This document shows, piece by piece, positions 5,108 through 5,436 of a stretch of 5,436 bases of DNA. Below the pieces are notes generated by a model that was given only the letters and a program-made list of their open reading frames with translations, searched no databases and was not told where the DNA came from. Both the position numbers and the translations under genes were made by a program. The first letter of the stretch is position 1, and each line of letters begins with the position of its first letter. The DNA comes from Actinomycetota bacterium (lineage in GTDB: Bacteria > Actinomycetota > Acidimicrobiia > Spongiisociales > ZC4RG35): NCBI GenBank assembly GCA_022615295.1, contig JAKEHF010000073.1, positions 1 through 5,436 on the forward strand. The letters are read 5' to 3'.

Positions 5108-5436
5108 ATGGGCAGTTTCAGCGCGTCCCTGCGCACCATCGGCGACCGGCGCGGTTTGCCGGCGACGGTGACCATCGACAGCGGACGTATAACGATCGAA
5201 GCTGGTGATCATCCGATCGGCGACTGGTCCCTGGACGAGGTCCATCTCGAGCCCACCGGGAACGGCTATCGGATGGCAGCCGAGGGGGAGCAGATCCTCC
5301 TCGAGGTCCAAGACGCAGAGAGCTTCGAGATCGAGCTGCGCACCATCCGCAAGAGACCACGCATCAGACCGGCTCGCAAGGGCCGGGAGCGAGAGCCGTC
5401 GCGGAGCCGTGCCGAGAAACCCAAACCCGAGCCCAA
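5108..5436 (+). CDS. Hypothetical protein with beta-rich N-terminal domain and charged tail (runs off the right edge)
   Basis: The frame from ATG 5108 is open to the window edge (109 complete codons). Residues 1 to about 80 look like one compact domain. They contain alternating strand-like stretches (ATVTIDSGRITIEAG, then IGDWSLDEVHLEP, then GYRMAAEGEQILLEV) followed by a short helix-like segment (DAESFEIELRTI). The layout, with a central W between strands, recalls PH/GRAM-like folds, but I do not recognise the family and this is only an impression. From about residue 81 the sequence becomes low-complexity and rich in Arg, Lys, Glu and Pro (KRPRIRPARKGREREPSR and onward), like a disordered linker to another domain outside the window. 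No signal peptide or membrane segment is seen in the visible part. Coding is supported by a long open frame with G/C-rich third positions and an upstream GATAAT. Function unknown. Confidence 0.7.
   Translation, partial: MGSFSASLRTIGDRRGLPATVTIDSGRITIEAGDHPIGDWSLDEVHLEPTGNGYRMAAEGEQILLEVQDAESFEIELRTIRKRPRIRPARKGREREPSRSRAEKPKPEP

Noticed and set aside
1..5436. Mobile elements, CRISPR repeats, tRNA or rRNA genes
   Set aside because: No transposase or integrase motifs, regularly spaced direct repeats, or recognisable RNA gene sequences were found on reading both strands.

Overview
The window looks like chromosomal DNA from a high-GC actinobacterium. The gene content and the apparently leaderless promoters suggest a deep lineage such as Acidimicrobiia, but that placement is inference from protein resemblance and was not tested. 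No rRNA, tRNA, CRISPR array, transposase or phage gene was found. Most of the window is conserved housekeeping DNA.

Layout. Positions 1-1187 (minus strand) hold the compact cluster rplM-rpsI-glmM: ribosomal proteins L13 and S9, then the start of phosphoglucosamine mutase, which runs off the left edge. A 104-bp divergent intergenic region (1188-1291) carries an 8-bp inverted repeat. It separates rplM from a plus-strand threonine ammonia-lyase with a C-terminal ACT domain (ilvA, 1292-2479). Convergent to ilvA, with a 19-bp gap, is a minus-strand pair: truA (tRNA pseudouridine synthase) and, upstream of it, a Yip1-like multi-pass membrane protein. Further upstream on the same strand is coaA (type I pantothenate kinase). 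Divergent from coaA is a small DUF4190-like membrane protein whose reading frame is broken twice. The last gene (5108 to the right edge) is a partial, unrecognised protein with a beta-rich N-terminal domain and a charged, proline-containing tail.

How the genes relate. rplM, rpsI and glmM are joined by a stop/start overlap (TGATG) and an abutting TAG-ATG, and the Yip1-like gene and truA are joined by another TGATG overlap, so both groups look translationally coupled. In many Actinobacteria truA lies directly upstream of rplM-rpsI; here an inverted ilvA lies between them.

The most informative observations are three. First, the Yip1-like gene and coaA share an identical 12-mer, CGCCGGTAGCCT, placed 6 and 7 nt before their start codons. 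It reads as a leaderless -10 element and moves the coaA start to a GTG at 4740. Second, the DUF4190-like gene has two single-base deletions. Third, a palindromic site sits between rplM and ilvA. I found no convincing novel multi-gene system.
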